5,902 nucleotides of DNA from an uncultured Holophagaceae bacterium. Its GTDB lineage: Bacteria; Acidobacteriota; Holophagae; Holophagales; Holophagaceae. The translations under genes and the position numbers were made by a program. Where the stretch lies: positions 1 through 5,902 of the forward strand of contig CAIRAS010000525.1 of assembly GCA_903876615.1 (NCBI GenBank). Reading direction: 5' to 3'. Below are positions 1 to 5,493 of this stretch, piece by piece (position 1 is the first letter of the stretch; each line of letters opens with the position of its first letter). The notes beneath the pieces were generated by a model. It made no database searches. It was given only the letters and a program-made list of their open reading frames with translations, and was not told the origin of the DNA.

Positions 1-951
1 ACGGACCTGCAGAAGGCCAACCGGAAGGTCTGGGAGTCCCTCATCAAGGCCGGGGCCTTCGACAGCCTGGAGCCCAACCGGGCCGCGCTGCTGCTGGGCC
101 TGCCGGACGCCGTGGCCGCTGCTGCCCGCGGGGGCGCGGACACGGGCATGACGAGCCTCTTCGATGACGCGGAACTGGCCAGCCTCAGCGAGGACTGGCG
201 CGTGCCCGAGAACATCGAGCCCTGGGATCGCAAGACCCGGCTGGCCGCGGAGCGCGAGGTGCTCGGCCTCTTCGTGAGCGGGCACCCCCTGGAGGAGTTC
301 GCCGATGCCATCCAGGTACACACCCACGGCAACCTTGCGAAGATCCAGGAAGATGTCACGTCCGGCCGCCTCCGGGACCGGGCCGAGGTCAGTCTGGGCG
401 CCATGATCAGCACCGTCGCCTTCAAGACCAACCAGAAGGGGGAGCCCTGGGCCATCCTCCAGGTGGAGGACCCCACCGGCAAGATGGAAGTGCTGCTCAT
501 GGCCAGCAAGTGGGATCCCGTCACCAAGAAACCCGGCAAGCGCCCCTATGCCCAGTACCACCACCTGGCCGTGCCCGAGGCCATGCTACGCATCACCGGC
601 GAGCTGCGGGTGGAGGTCCTCCAGGGCAACGGCAACAGCAGTGAGTCCGAGGAGGAAGAAGAACAGACCGTGGTGAAGCTCTTCGCCACCCAGATGGAAC
701 CCCTCGAAGCCTTCCAGGGCACGGGCTTCACCGGTGCCGTGGTGCGCCTGCCCCCGGGCGAGTGCCCACCTCGCATGGCCACCCTCCTCGCCGAGCACCG
801 GGGCGAGATCCCCGTGACCTTCGAGTACCGGTCCAAGGAAGGTCTGGTGGCCCGGGTGCGGGCCGGCGCGGACCTGCGGCTGAAGCACGACCCCGATCTG
901 GCTGAGCGGCTGGCCCGGGAGACGGGCTGCTCGCTCAGCTGGACTTACTGA
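1..951 (+). CDS. dnaE: DNA polymerase III alpha subunit, C-terminal part (5' end outside window)
   Basis: Catalytic subunit of the replicative DNA polymerase; the polymerase active site lies upstream, outside the window. The open frame runs from base 1 without a start, giving 316 visible residues ending in SLSWTY. The conserved 'SLIKAGAFDSL..NRAALL' segment near residues 13-32 follows the helix-hairpin-helix region of DnaE. MTSLF at residues 50-54 sits where the internal beta-clamp-binding motif normally lies. EREVLGLFVSGHPL at 84-97 is a DnaE signature. Residues about 130-230 form the OB-fold (GAMIS....GEPWAILQVEDPTGKMEVLL), with an acidic loop of five consecutive Glu at 217-221. The last 85 residues match the usual DnaE C-terminal domain. 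No terminator is obvious after the stop. Identification is by family motifs seen directly; the call as the main DnaE rather than a paralogue is inference. Confidence 0.95.
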   Translation, partial: TDLQKANRKVWESLIKAGAFDSLEPNRAALLLGLPDAVAAAARGGADTGMTSLFDDAELASLSEDWRVPENIEPWDRKTRLAAEREVLGLFVSGHPLEEFADAIQVHTHGNLAKIQEDVTSGRLRDRAEVSLGAMISTVAFKTNQKGEPWAILQVEDPTGKMEVLLMASKWDPVTKKPGKRPYAQYHHLAVPEAMLRITGELRVEVLQGNGNSSESEEEEEQTVVKLFATQMEPLEAFQGTGFTGAVVRLPPGECPPRMATLLAEHRGEIPVTFEYRSKEGLVARVRAGADLRLKHDPDLAERLARETGCSLSWTY

Positions 952-1033
952 ATCCCTGGTTCCAGGTCCGCGCCACCTGCGGCATCCTGAAGCCACCGGG
1001 ACAAGCGCCCCCGGGAACGATGCCGGAGCATCC

Positions 1034-1933
1034 ATGTCCGCCGAGCCTTCTTCCGACCCCAGCATCGACCTTCCCGCCATCATCGAGGCCCTGGCCCAAG
1101 CCGCCACCGAGCTCACGGAGATGCCCCTGGGCCGCCGGGAGTTCCCGTCGCGGGCGGCGCTGGCCGATCTGGTGGAAGACCTGCGGGCCCTGCTCTTCCC
1201 CGGGTACTTCGGCCCCTCGGAGCTGAAGGGGGAGACCCTGCGCTACCACCTGGGCGCCCGCATGGACCGGGTGCTGCACGGCCTCCGGGACCAGATCCAG
1301 CGGGGCCTCATGGCCGCAGACCCCACCTGCGAAGGCTGTGAGACCCGGGCGCTGGCCCTGGCCAGCGCCTTCCTCACTCGCCTCCCGAAGGTGCGCCACC
1401 TGCTGGCGACCGATGTCCAGGCCGGCTTCGAGGGCGATCCCGCCGCCACCAGTCCCGAGGAGGTCCTCTTCTGCTACCCGGGCCTGCTGGCCGTCACCAG
1501 CCAGCGTCTGGCCCACGAGCTGCTCGACCTGGGGGTGCCCCTGCTGCCCCGCATGATCACCGAGCATGCCCATAGCATCACGGGCATCGACATCCACCCC
1601 GGCGCCAGGATCGGCGAGCGCTTCTTCATCGACCATGGCACCGGCGTCGTCATCGGCGAGACCTGCGTCATCGGCCGCAACGTCCGCATCTACCAGGGCG
1701 TCACTCTGGGCGCCAAGAGCTTCCCCCTGGACGCCGAGGGCAATCCCATCAAGGGTGTGCCCCGCCACCCGGTGGTGGAGGACGACGTCATCATCTACTC
1801 CAACGCCACCATCCTGGGCCGCATCACCCTCGGCAAGGGCTCGGCCATCGGCGGCAACGTCTGGCTCACCCGCAGCGTAGCGCCCGGCAGCGTCGTCACC
1901 CAGGCCAACGAGAAAGACGGGATGCCCACATGA
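1034..1933 (+). CDS. cysE: serine O-acetyltransferase
   Basis: Transfers acetyl from acetyl-CoA to L-serine, making O-acetylserine for cysteine synthesis in the cytoplasm. The protein has 299 residues. The alpha-helical N-terminal half contains a CEGC pair (Cys99, Cys102) and the LLATDVQAGFEGDPAA and FCYPG motifs, which as I recall typify the longer EpsC/SrpH-like branch. The left-handed beta-helix runs from about 182 to 290 (DIHPGARIG, DHGTGVVIGET, YQGVTLGA). Asp186 and His201 are 15 residues apart and match the catalytic Asp143/His158 pair of E. coli CysE. The ATG was chosen because GGAG at 1025-1028 lies 5 nt upstream. The protein stops at ...KDGMPT, without the C-terminal Ile that docks into O-acetylserine sulfhydrylase in classical CysE. 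It lies 82 bp after dnaE and overlaps the next gene by ATGA. Confidence 0.95.
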   Translation: MSAEPSSDPSIDLPAIIEALAQAATELTEMPLGRREFPSRAALADLVEDLRALLFPGYFGPSELKGETLRYHLGARMDRVLHGLRDQIQRGLMAADPTCEGCETRALALASAFLTRLPKVRHLLATDVQAGFEGDPAATSPEEVLFCYPGLLAVTSQRLAHELLDLGVPLLPRMITEHAHSITGIDIHPGARIGERFFIDHGTGVVIGETCVIGRNVRIYQGVTLGAKSFPLDAEGNPIKGVPRHPVVEDDVIIYSNATILGRITLGKGSAIGGNVWLTRSVAPGSVVTQANEKDGMPT

Positions 1934-2334
1934 GCGTGCTGCTGCGTTTTCTCTTCTCCGCCATTGGCCTGCTGGTGGCCTCGGCCCTGGTGCCGGGCCT
2001 GGGCCACGGGTCCTTCCTGGACCTGCTGGTCGTGGCCGTACTCCTGGGCGCCCTCAACACCACCGTGGGCTCGCTGCTGAAGGCCCTGGCCTTCGTGCCC
2101 GTGGCCTGCTCGCTGGGCTGCTTCAGCCTCGTGATCAACGGCCTGGTCTTTTGGCTGGCGGGCACCCTCTCGGTCCGCCTGGGCCTGGGCTTCACCGTCA
2201 GCGGCTTCTGGGCCGGGGTCTTCGGCGCCCTGGTCACCAGCGTCGTGGCGTCCCTGCTCAACGCCATCTTCATCCCCAAGGACCGCCAGCGCCCCCAGGG
2301 CCCCGGCCCCTCCATCAAGGTCATCAATCCGTAG
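1930..2334 (+). CDS. PF04020 'phage holin family' four-helix membrane protein
   Basis: Small integral membrane protein (134 residues) of the family named after a mycobacterial phage holin but common in bacterial chromosomes; its true function is unknown. Four hydrophobic stretches can be seen at about residues 4-22, 29-50, 53-77 and 90-115. They carry family hallmarks: VPGL (21-24) after the first helix, LLGALNT (38-44) in the second, and SLGCFSLVINGLVFWL (61-76), the equivalent of the usual 'TLGlf.lvvNalml'. The short tail after 116 is basic and Pro-rich, probably cytoplasmic. The start ATG overlaps the cysE stop (ATGA), so translation is very likely coupled to cysE. No lysis genes or phage genes are nearby, so a lytic role is unlikely; an envelope or transport role is only a guess. 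Confidence 0.85.
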   Translation: MSVLLRFLFSAIGLLVASALVPGLGHGSFLDLLVVAVLLGALNTTVGSLLKALAFVPVACSLGCFSLVINGLVFWLAGTLSVRLGLGFTVSGFWAGVFGALVTSVVASLLNAIFIPKDRQRPQGPGPSIKVINP

Positions 2335-2340
2335 CAGTCC

Positions 2341-2961
2341 CTACTTGACCGGCAACAAGGTGGCTTCTTTGAGGCGCACGGCGAACTGGGGCACATCGCC
2401 CATGCCCCGGCGCCACTCGGTCTTGACCCCGGCGATGCGGTCCACCACGTCCATGCCTGCGATCACCCGGCCGAAGGCGCAGTAGCCGTAGCCTTCCGTG
2501 GACATGTCCCGGTGGTCCAGGGCAACGTTGTCGACCAAGTTGATGTAGAACTGGGCCACGGCGCTGTGCGGCGCCGCCGTGCGGGCCATGGCGATGGTGC
2601 CCCGGGTGTTCTTCAGGCCGGCCTTGAAGGTCTGGGGCGCCTCGTTGAGGACGGCCTCCCCGGCAGGTTTCTCCTCCATGTTTTCCAGCATGCCCCCGCC
2701 CTGGATCATGAAACCGCTGATGACGCGGTGGAAGATGGTGCCGGCGTAGTGACCGCGCTGCACGTAGCCCAGAAAGTTTGCCACCGTCTTCGGCGCCAGC
2801 TCCTGCTCCAGCTCCACCACGATGGGACCGTAGCTGGTCATCAGCTGGACCCGGGGCTTGGCCGTGGCCGCAGGCACGGGAACGGCCTGGGGGGCCGGGG
2901 TCTGGGCCAGGGCCGGGAGGGCCAGGGCCAGCATGAGGGAAGCAAGCAGGGGACGGATCAT
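2341..2961 (-). CDS. secreted cyclophilin-type peptidyl-prolyl cis-trans isomerase
   Basis: Speeds cis-trans isomerisation of Xaa-Pro bonds in proteins outside the cytoplasm. The protein has 206 residues. Residues 1-19 are a Sec signal peptide ending ALPALA, probably cleaved before Gln20, followed by a Pro/Ala-rich linker to about 36. The cyclophilin domain (37-206) shows IFHRVISGFMIQGG (76-89, with the catalytic Arg at 79), KNTRGTIAMAR (117-127), AQFYINL (136-142) and YCAFGRVIAGMDVVD (160-174). This is the short bacterial PpiA/PpiB type, without the Trp that binds cyclosporin in eukaryotes. The frame stays open upstream, but ATG 2961 gives the signal peptide and has GGAG close by (minus strand), and no other start is nearby. 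A stronger AGGAGG lies 16 nt upstream. The gene converges on the holin-like gene with a 6 bp gap and diverges from pilD. Confidence 0.93.
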   Translation of the reverse strand: MIRPLLASLMLALALPALAQTPAPQAVPVPAATAKPRVQLMTSYGPIVVELEQELAPKTVANFLGYVQRGHYAGTIFHRVISGFMIQGGGMLENMEEKPAGEAVLNEAPQTFKAGLKNTRGTIAMARTAAPHSAVAQFYINLVDNVALDHRDMSTEGYGYCAFGRVIAGMDVVDRIAGVKTEWRRGMGDVPQFAVRLKEATLLPVK

Positions 2962-2975
2962 GAACGCTCCGGGGT

Positions 2976-3010
2976 GACCTCCTAATATTGCCGCAAACCG
3001 GGTGGAGGTC
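2976..3010. repeat. 7 bp inverted repeat in the spacer between divergent genes
   Basis: GACCTCC (2976-2982) is the exact reverse complement of GGAGGTC (3004-3010), with 21 nt between. Read outward on each strand, each arm contains GGAGG: AGGAGG on the minus strand (complement of 2978-2983), 16 nt before the cyclophilin ATG, and GGAGG (3004-3008), 19 nt before the pilD ATG. Both distances are too long for efficient Shine-Dalgarno use. The pair could be an operator, an mRNA hairpin or chance. The sequence match is certain; a function is not. Confidence 0.4.
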
Positions 3011-3027
3011 CCCGCTATCGTAGTCGC

Positions 3028-3942
3028 ATGCCCCTTCTGGACCTGCCCCCCTGGCTGCTCTCCCTGCTGCTGGCCCCCTTCGGCCTGATCCTGGGCTCCT
3101 TCGGCAATGTGCTGATCCATCGACTGCCCCAGGAGGAACCTGCCGAGCGCGATGTGGTCCTGCGGGCCAGCCACTGCCCCGCCTGCAAGGCGAAGATCAA
3201 GCCCTGGCACAACGTGCCCCTCCTCGGCTGGCTCTGGCTGCGGGGCAAGTGCGCCGCCTGCGGCTGGCGCATCCCCGTGCGCTACCCCTTGGTGGAGTTG
3301 CTGGCGGGCCTGCTCTTCGCCGCGTCCCCCTGGATCTTCCCCTTCGGCACCCTCATCTGGTTCAAGGGGCTCCTCTGCGGCTATGCGCTGCTGGTGCTGT
3401 TCTTCACGGACTTCACGGAGATGATCCTGCCGGACGTGCTCCAGTTCCCGCTCATGGTCCTGGGCGTGCTGTTCACCCTGCCCCAGCTCCAGTGGCCGGA
3501 GGCCCTCGTCAGGGTCTGGACCGGGAGCAACCACATCCTCCAGGTTCTGGCTTGGCACAACGGCCTGCAGCCCGCGCCCGCCTATCCCGGCTTCGAGCCC
3601 GCCGTGACCTGGCAGCAGAGCCTCCTCGGCATGGCCGTGGGCTACGGCGTGCCCGCCCTGGTGAACCAGGCCTACAAGCTGATCCGCAAGACCGATGGCC
3701 TGGGCATGGGCGACTTCAAGATGCTGGCCTGGCTGGGCGCCTTCTGGGGCTGGGCGCCGATGCTCGGCATCCTCTTCCTGGGCGCGGGCCTGGGCGCCGC
3801 CGTGGGCGTGCCGCTCATGCTCATGCGCCGCTCCGACGGGCAGACCATGCTGCCCTTCGGCTGCTTCCTGGCCCTGGCCACGCCGATCATCGTGTTTTTC
3901 GGGCGGGCGCTGTGGCTGGGGTATCTGGGGGCAGTGAGTTAG
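3028..3942 (+). CDS. pilD: prepilin peptidase (A24 family, leader peptidase/N-methyltransferase)
   Basis: Inner-membrane aspartyl protease that cleaves the leader of type IV pilins and type II secretion pseudopilins and N-methylates the new N-terminus. The protein has 304 residues. The N-terminal signature GLILGSFGNVLIHRLP lies at 19-34. The cytoplasmic methyltransferase-type domain carries the four zinc cysteines 50, 53, 75 and 78 (CPAC...CAAC). Catalytic aspartates are Asp128 (TDFTEMILPD) and Asp229 (GMGDFK), embedded in several hydrophobic helices up to the C-terminus. Residues about 153-192 between the two catalytic segments form a polar, aromatic insertion that makes the protein somewhat longer than the usual ~250-290. 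No good ribosome binding site precedes the ATG (GGAGG is 19 nt away), and no in-frame alternative start lies nearby upstream. No other pilus genes are in the window. Confidence 0.95.
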   Translation: MPLLDLPPWLLSLLLAPFGLILGSFGNVLIHRLPQEEPAERDVVLRASHCPACKAKIKPWHNVPLLGWLWLRGKCAACGWRIPVRYPLVELLAGLLFAASPWIFPFGTLIWFKGLLCGYALLVLFFTDFTEMILPDVLQFPLMVLGVLFTLPQLQWPEALVRVWTGSNHILQVLAWHNGLQPAPAYPGFEPAVTWQQSLLGMAVGYGVPALVNQAYKLIRKTDGLGMGDFKMLAWLGAFWGWAPMLGILFLGAGLGAAVGVPLMLMRRSDGQTMLPFGCFLALATPIIVFFGRALWLGYLGAVS

Positions 3943-3975
3943 GCCCTCGCCCGCCAGGAAGGGGCTGCCGAAGGC

Positions 3976-4003
3976 TTGACAAATGCATGCCTTACCCTAT
4001 AGT
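3976..4003 (+). promoter_or_regulatory. sigma-70-type promoter of the toxin-antitoxin genes
   Basis: A perfect -35 TTGACA (3976-3981) is followed after 16 nt by TATAGT (3998-4003), five of six matches to the -10 consensus. It is the strongest promoter in the window and lies in a locally AT-rich patch within very GC-rich DNA. Transcription would begin near 4009-4011, leaving a leader of about 18 nt before the ATG at 4028. Confidence 0.8.
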
Positions 4004-4007
4004 AAGG
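3990..4007. promoter_or_regulatory. probable operator: inverted repeat over the -10 box
   Basis: CCTTAC (3990-3995) and GTAAGG (4002-4007) are exact reverse complements separated by 6 nt, with the -10 hexamer (3998-4003) spanning the centre and part of the right arm. Type II antitoxins usually repress their own promoter by binding such palindromes, so this is the likely site for the AbrB-fold antitoxin alone or with its toxin. The palindromes ATGCAT (3983-3988) and GCATGC (3985-3990) lie just to the left and may belong to the same control region. Binding is inferred. Confidence 0.5.
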
Positions 4008-4017
4008 AATAATACAT

Positions 4018-4022
4018 GGAGG
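4018..4022 (+). promoter_or_regulatory. ribosome binding site that decides the antitoxin start
   Basis: GGAGG lies 5 nt before ATG 4028. A second in-frame ATG at 4016 has AAGGA (4004-4008) 7 nt upstream, but that motif lies at or before the predicted transcription start (about 4010) and would be mostly missing from the mRNA. This favours 4028. Confidence 0.6.
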
Positions 4023-4027
4023 CCCCC

Positions 4028-4270
4028 ATGGCCACTGCGACCCTGACCACCAAGGGGCAGATCACCATCCCCGCCGCCGTCCGGGTGGCCCTGGGCTTGG
4101 CGTCCGGAGACCGGGTGGAGTTTGTGCAGCTGGAGCCGGGCCACTTCGAGCTGGTGGCGGCCACCCAGCCGGTGGCCAGCCTCAAGGGCATGGTTGGGAA
4201 ACCAGCCAAGCCCGTGAGCCTCGCGGACATGAACGCGGCCATCGCCAAGCGGGGAGCGGCCTCCCGATGA
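4028..4270 (+). CDS. vapB: AbrB/MazE/SpoVT-fold antitoxin
   Basis: Antitoxin of a type II module: binds and blocks the PIN-domain toxin encoded just downstream and probably represses its own promoter. The protein has 80 residues from ATG 4028 (84 from ATG 4016). Residues 2-45 form a SpoVT/AbrB swapped-hairpin DNA-binding domain with the hallmark TTKGQITIPAAVRVALGL, then GDRVEFV. The C-terminal part LKGMVGKPAKPVSLADMNAA is the short helical tail that in this family wraps the toxin. The 4028 start is preferred because it begins MATATLTTKGQ, has GGAGG 5 nt upstream, and fits the promoter position. The stop overlaps the toxin start (ATGA), ensuring coupled translation. MazE is another name for the fold, but the PIN-type partner makes VapB the better label. 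Confidence 0.88.
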   Translation: MATATLTTKGQITIPAAVRVALGLASGDRVEFVQLEPGHFELVAATQPVASLKGMVGKPAKPVSLADMNAAIAKRGAASR

Positions 4271-4662
4271 TCGGCCTGGATACCAATCTCCTGGTTCGCT
4301 ACGTGGCCCAGGACGATCCCCGGCAGTCCCCCCGGGCCACGCGATTCGTGGAAGCCCTCAGCGCCGAGGATCCCGGCTACGTCAGCCTGGTGGCCGTGGT
4401 GGAGCTGGTGTGGGTCCTGACGGGCTGCTATGGCTCCAGCCGCGAGGAGGTGGCCGCCGTGCTGGAGACCCTGCTGCGGGCCAAGGAGCTGGTGGTCGCC
4501 GACGCTGATGCCGTGTGGAAGGCCCTGCGCCTCTTCAAGCAGGGCAAAGCCGATTTCGCTGACTGCCTCATCGAGCGCTGTGGCGCCCTGGCCGGCTGCC
4601 CCCACACCGCCACCTTCGACCGGGACGCCGCAAAGCACTGCGGGATGAAGCTGGTGGAGTGA
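4267..4662 (+). CDS. vapC: PIN-domain ribonuclease toxin (VapC type)
   Basis: Mg2+-dependent endoribonuclease that, when free of antitoxin, cleaves RNA (in studied VapCs often tRNA or rRNA) and stops growth; its target here cannot be read from sequence. The protein has 131 residues, normal for VapC. The acidic active site is complete: Asp5 in GLDTNLLVRY, Glu46 in VAVVELVWVL, Asp99 (with Asp96) in KADFADCLIER, and Asp118 in TATFDRDA. No frameshift or lost residue is seen, so it appears functional. The ATG overlaps the antitoxin stop by 4 bases. The 'DTN-LLVRY-...-ELVWVL' style resembles VapCs that pair with AbrB-fold antitoxins. The gene converges on the esterase gene, with stop codons 31 bp apart. 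Confidence 0.92.
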   Translation: MIGLDTNLLVRYVAQDDPRQSPRATRFVEALSAEDPGYVSLVAVVELVWVLTGCYGSSREEVAAVLETLLRAKELVVADADAVWKALRLFKQGKADFADCLIERCGALAGCPHTATFDRDAAKHCGMKLVE

Positions 4663-4696
4663 GGGGGGGTGACCCCCTGACGAGCCTGCCCCCTCA
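4660..4696. terminator. possible bidirectional terminator between convergent genes
   Basis: TGAGGGGG (4660-4667) and CCCCCTCA (4689-4696) form an exact 8 bp inverted repeat around a 21 nt loop. The left arm starts with the toxin stop codon and the right arm ends with the esterase stop codon (minus strand). A competing smaller hairpin, GGGGG-TGA-CCCCC (4665-4677), lies inside. Neither strand has a T-run after the stem, so intrinsic termination would be weak or would need Rho. Confidence 0.4.
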
Positions 4697-5482
4697 GCGC
4701 TTCCCTCGCCGCTGGCCGAAGAGCCACGAAACGAAGGCATCGGAACCGTAGGTGACATCCCAGCTGTTGTGGTTGAGGCCGGGGTATTCCGTGTAGTGCG
4801 CGACGGTGGACTCGGCCTGGAGGGCTTCAAAGGCGGCGCGGGAGCCCTGCACGGGCACCACAGAGTCCTGGTCGCCGTGGAAGATCCAGAGCGGCAGCTT
4901 GGCCAGCCGCCGGGCGAGGGCAGGCAGGGCCGGGCCGTCTTCCCCGGGTACCACCGGCACCAGGAACCCGTGGGTGGCCAGGTCCCGGGTCCAGCCGCAG
5001 ATGGGTGCCGCGGCGGCGAAGCGCTCGGGGTGGCGATAGGCGAGATACCAGGCGCCGTGCCCACCCATGGAGAGGCCCGTCAGATACACCCGGTCCGGGT
5101 CCACCTTGTAGTCGCGGAGGACGAGGTCCAGGGCGGCGAGGGCCAGGTCGGCCTGGGCCCCGGTCCACTGCGTACCCGGCGGCGCCTGAGGGATCACGAC
5201 GATGGCAGGGAAGCGCTTCGGTGCCCGCCGGATCGCGGCGCCGAGTCCCGCCTGGGTCGGGCGCAGGCCGTCCTCGCCCCGCTCCCCCGCGCCGTGCAGG
5301 TAGAGGATCACGGGCCAGTCCGTCCGGGTGGCGTAGTCCGCGGGGATAAAGATCTGGTAGCGGTGGCTGCGGCCTGCGTGGGTGGTGGTCTGCGGGAGGA
5401 ACCCCGTCTCGGTAGCTTGGGCCCCGAGGGCTCCCGCCCCCAGGAAGGCCAGGGCCAGCCGGGCGAAGTCAGCGAGGCGCAC
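4694..5482 (-). CDS. secreted alpha/beta-hydrolase esterase (predicted peptidase/feruloyl esterase-like)
   Basis: Serine hydrolase, probably exported, acting on an unknown ester or peptide. The protein has 262 residues. A signal peptide at about 1-23 has Arg at 2 and 8, a hydrophobic core LALAFLGAGALG, and a likely cleavage after AQA. The alpha/beta-hydrolase core has the oxyanion motif YLHGAGERGEDG (61-72), the nucleophile elbow GLSMGGHGAW (136-145, Ser138), the acid in HGDQDSVVPV (Asp206) and His238 in YPGLNHNSW, a complete catalytic triad. The pattern resembles the COG4099 'predicted peptidase' and phospholipase/carboxylesterase-like enzymes; substrate is not predictable. The GTG start at 5482 is supported by GAAGG 6 nt upstream and by the signal peptide beginning there. 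Probably second gene of an operon with the epimerase, 9 bp behind it. Confidence 0.87.
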   Translation of the reverse strand: MRLADFARLALAFLGAGALGAQATETGFLPQTTTHAGRSHRYQIFIPADYATRTDWPVILYLHGAGERGEDGLRPTQAGLGAAIRRAPKRFPAIVVIPQAPPGTQWTGAQADLALAALDLVLRDYKVDPDRVYLTGLSMGGHGAWYLAYRHPERFAAAAPICGWTRDLATHGFLVPVVPGEDGPALPALARRLAKLPLWIFHGDQDSVVPVQGSRAAFEALQAESTVAHYTEYPGLNHNSWDVTYGSDAFVSWLFGQRRGKR

Positions 5483-5488
5483 AGGCGG

Positions 5489-5493
5489 CCTTC
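5489..5493 (-). promoter_or_regulatory. ribosome binding site of the esterase, overlapping the epimerase stop
   Basis: On the minus strand, GAAGG begins within the epimerase stop codon (TGAAGG) and lies 6 nt before the GTG start of the esterase. This supports the unusual GTG start and suggests reinitiation-type translational coupling between the two genes. Confidence 0.6.

Noticed and set aside
955..966. CCTGG-TT-CCAGG palindrome just after dnaE as a terminator
   Set aside because: A 2 nt loop cannot form a stable hairpin at full stem length and there is no T-run.
996..1014. CCGGG...CCCGG stem upstream of cysE
   Set aside because: Only 5 bp with a 9 nt loop in GC-rich DNA, easily expected by chance; no terminator or riboswitch features.
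935..1768. 277-codon minus-strand open frame opposite cysE
   Set aside because: Antisense shadow in GC-rich DNA; composition is repetitive Gly/Ala/Asp/Gln and the opposite strand encodes a clear serine acetyltransferase.
1930..2334. A prophage remnant based on the 'phage holin' name
   Set aside because: No endolysin, capsid, integrase or attachment repeat is nearby, and PF04020 proteins are widespread in ordinary chromosomes.
2962..3558. N-terminal extension of the cyclophilin frame to a 405-residue protein on the minus strand
   Set aside because: The extra 199 residues are antisense to pilD, are low-complexity Gly/Gln/Glu-rich, and precede a clear signal peptide at ATG 2961.
4016..4027. 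Antitoxin start at ATG 4016
   Set aside because: Would leave a leader of about 6 nt from the predicted transcription start and lose its ribosome binding site; ATG 4028 has GGAGG and matches the family's N-terminus. It is not fully excluded.
3249..4046. 265-codon plus-strand frame overlapping pilD and the antitoxin promoter
   Set aside because: Out-of-frame shadow of pilD, rich in Arg/Ala/Pro/Gly with no recognisable domain.
3997..5064. 355-codon minus-strand frame across the toxin-antitoxin genes and esterase
   Set aside because: Shadow of three well-supported genes; no domain pattern.
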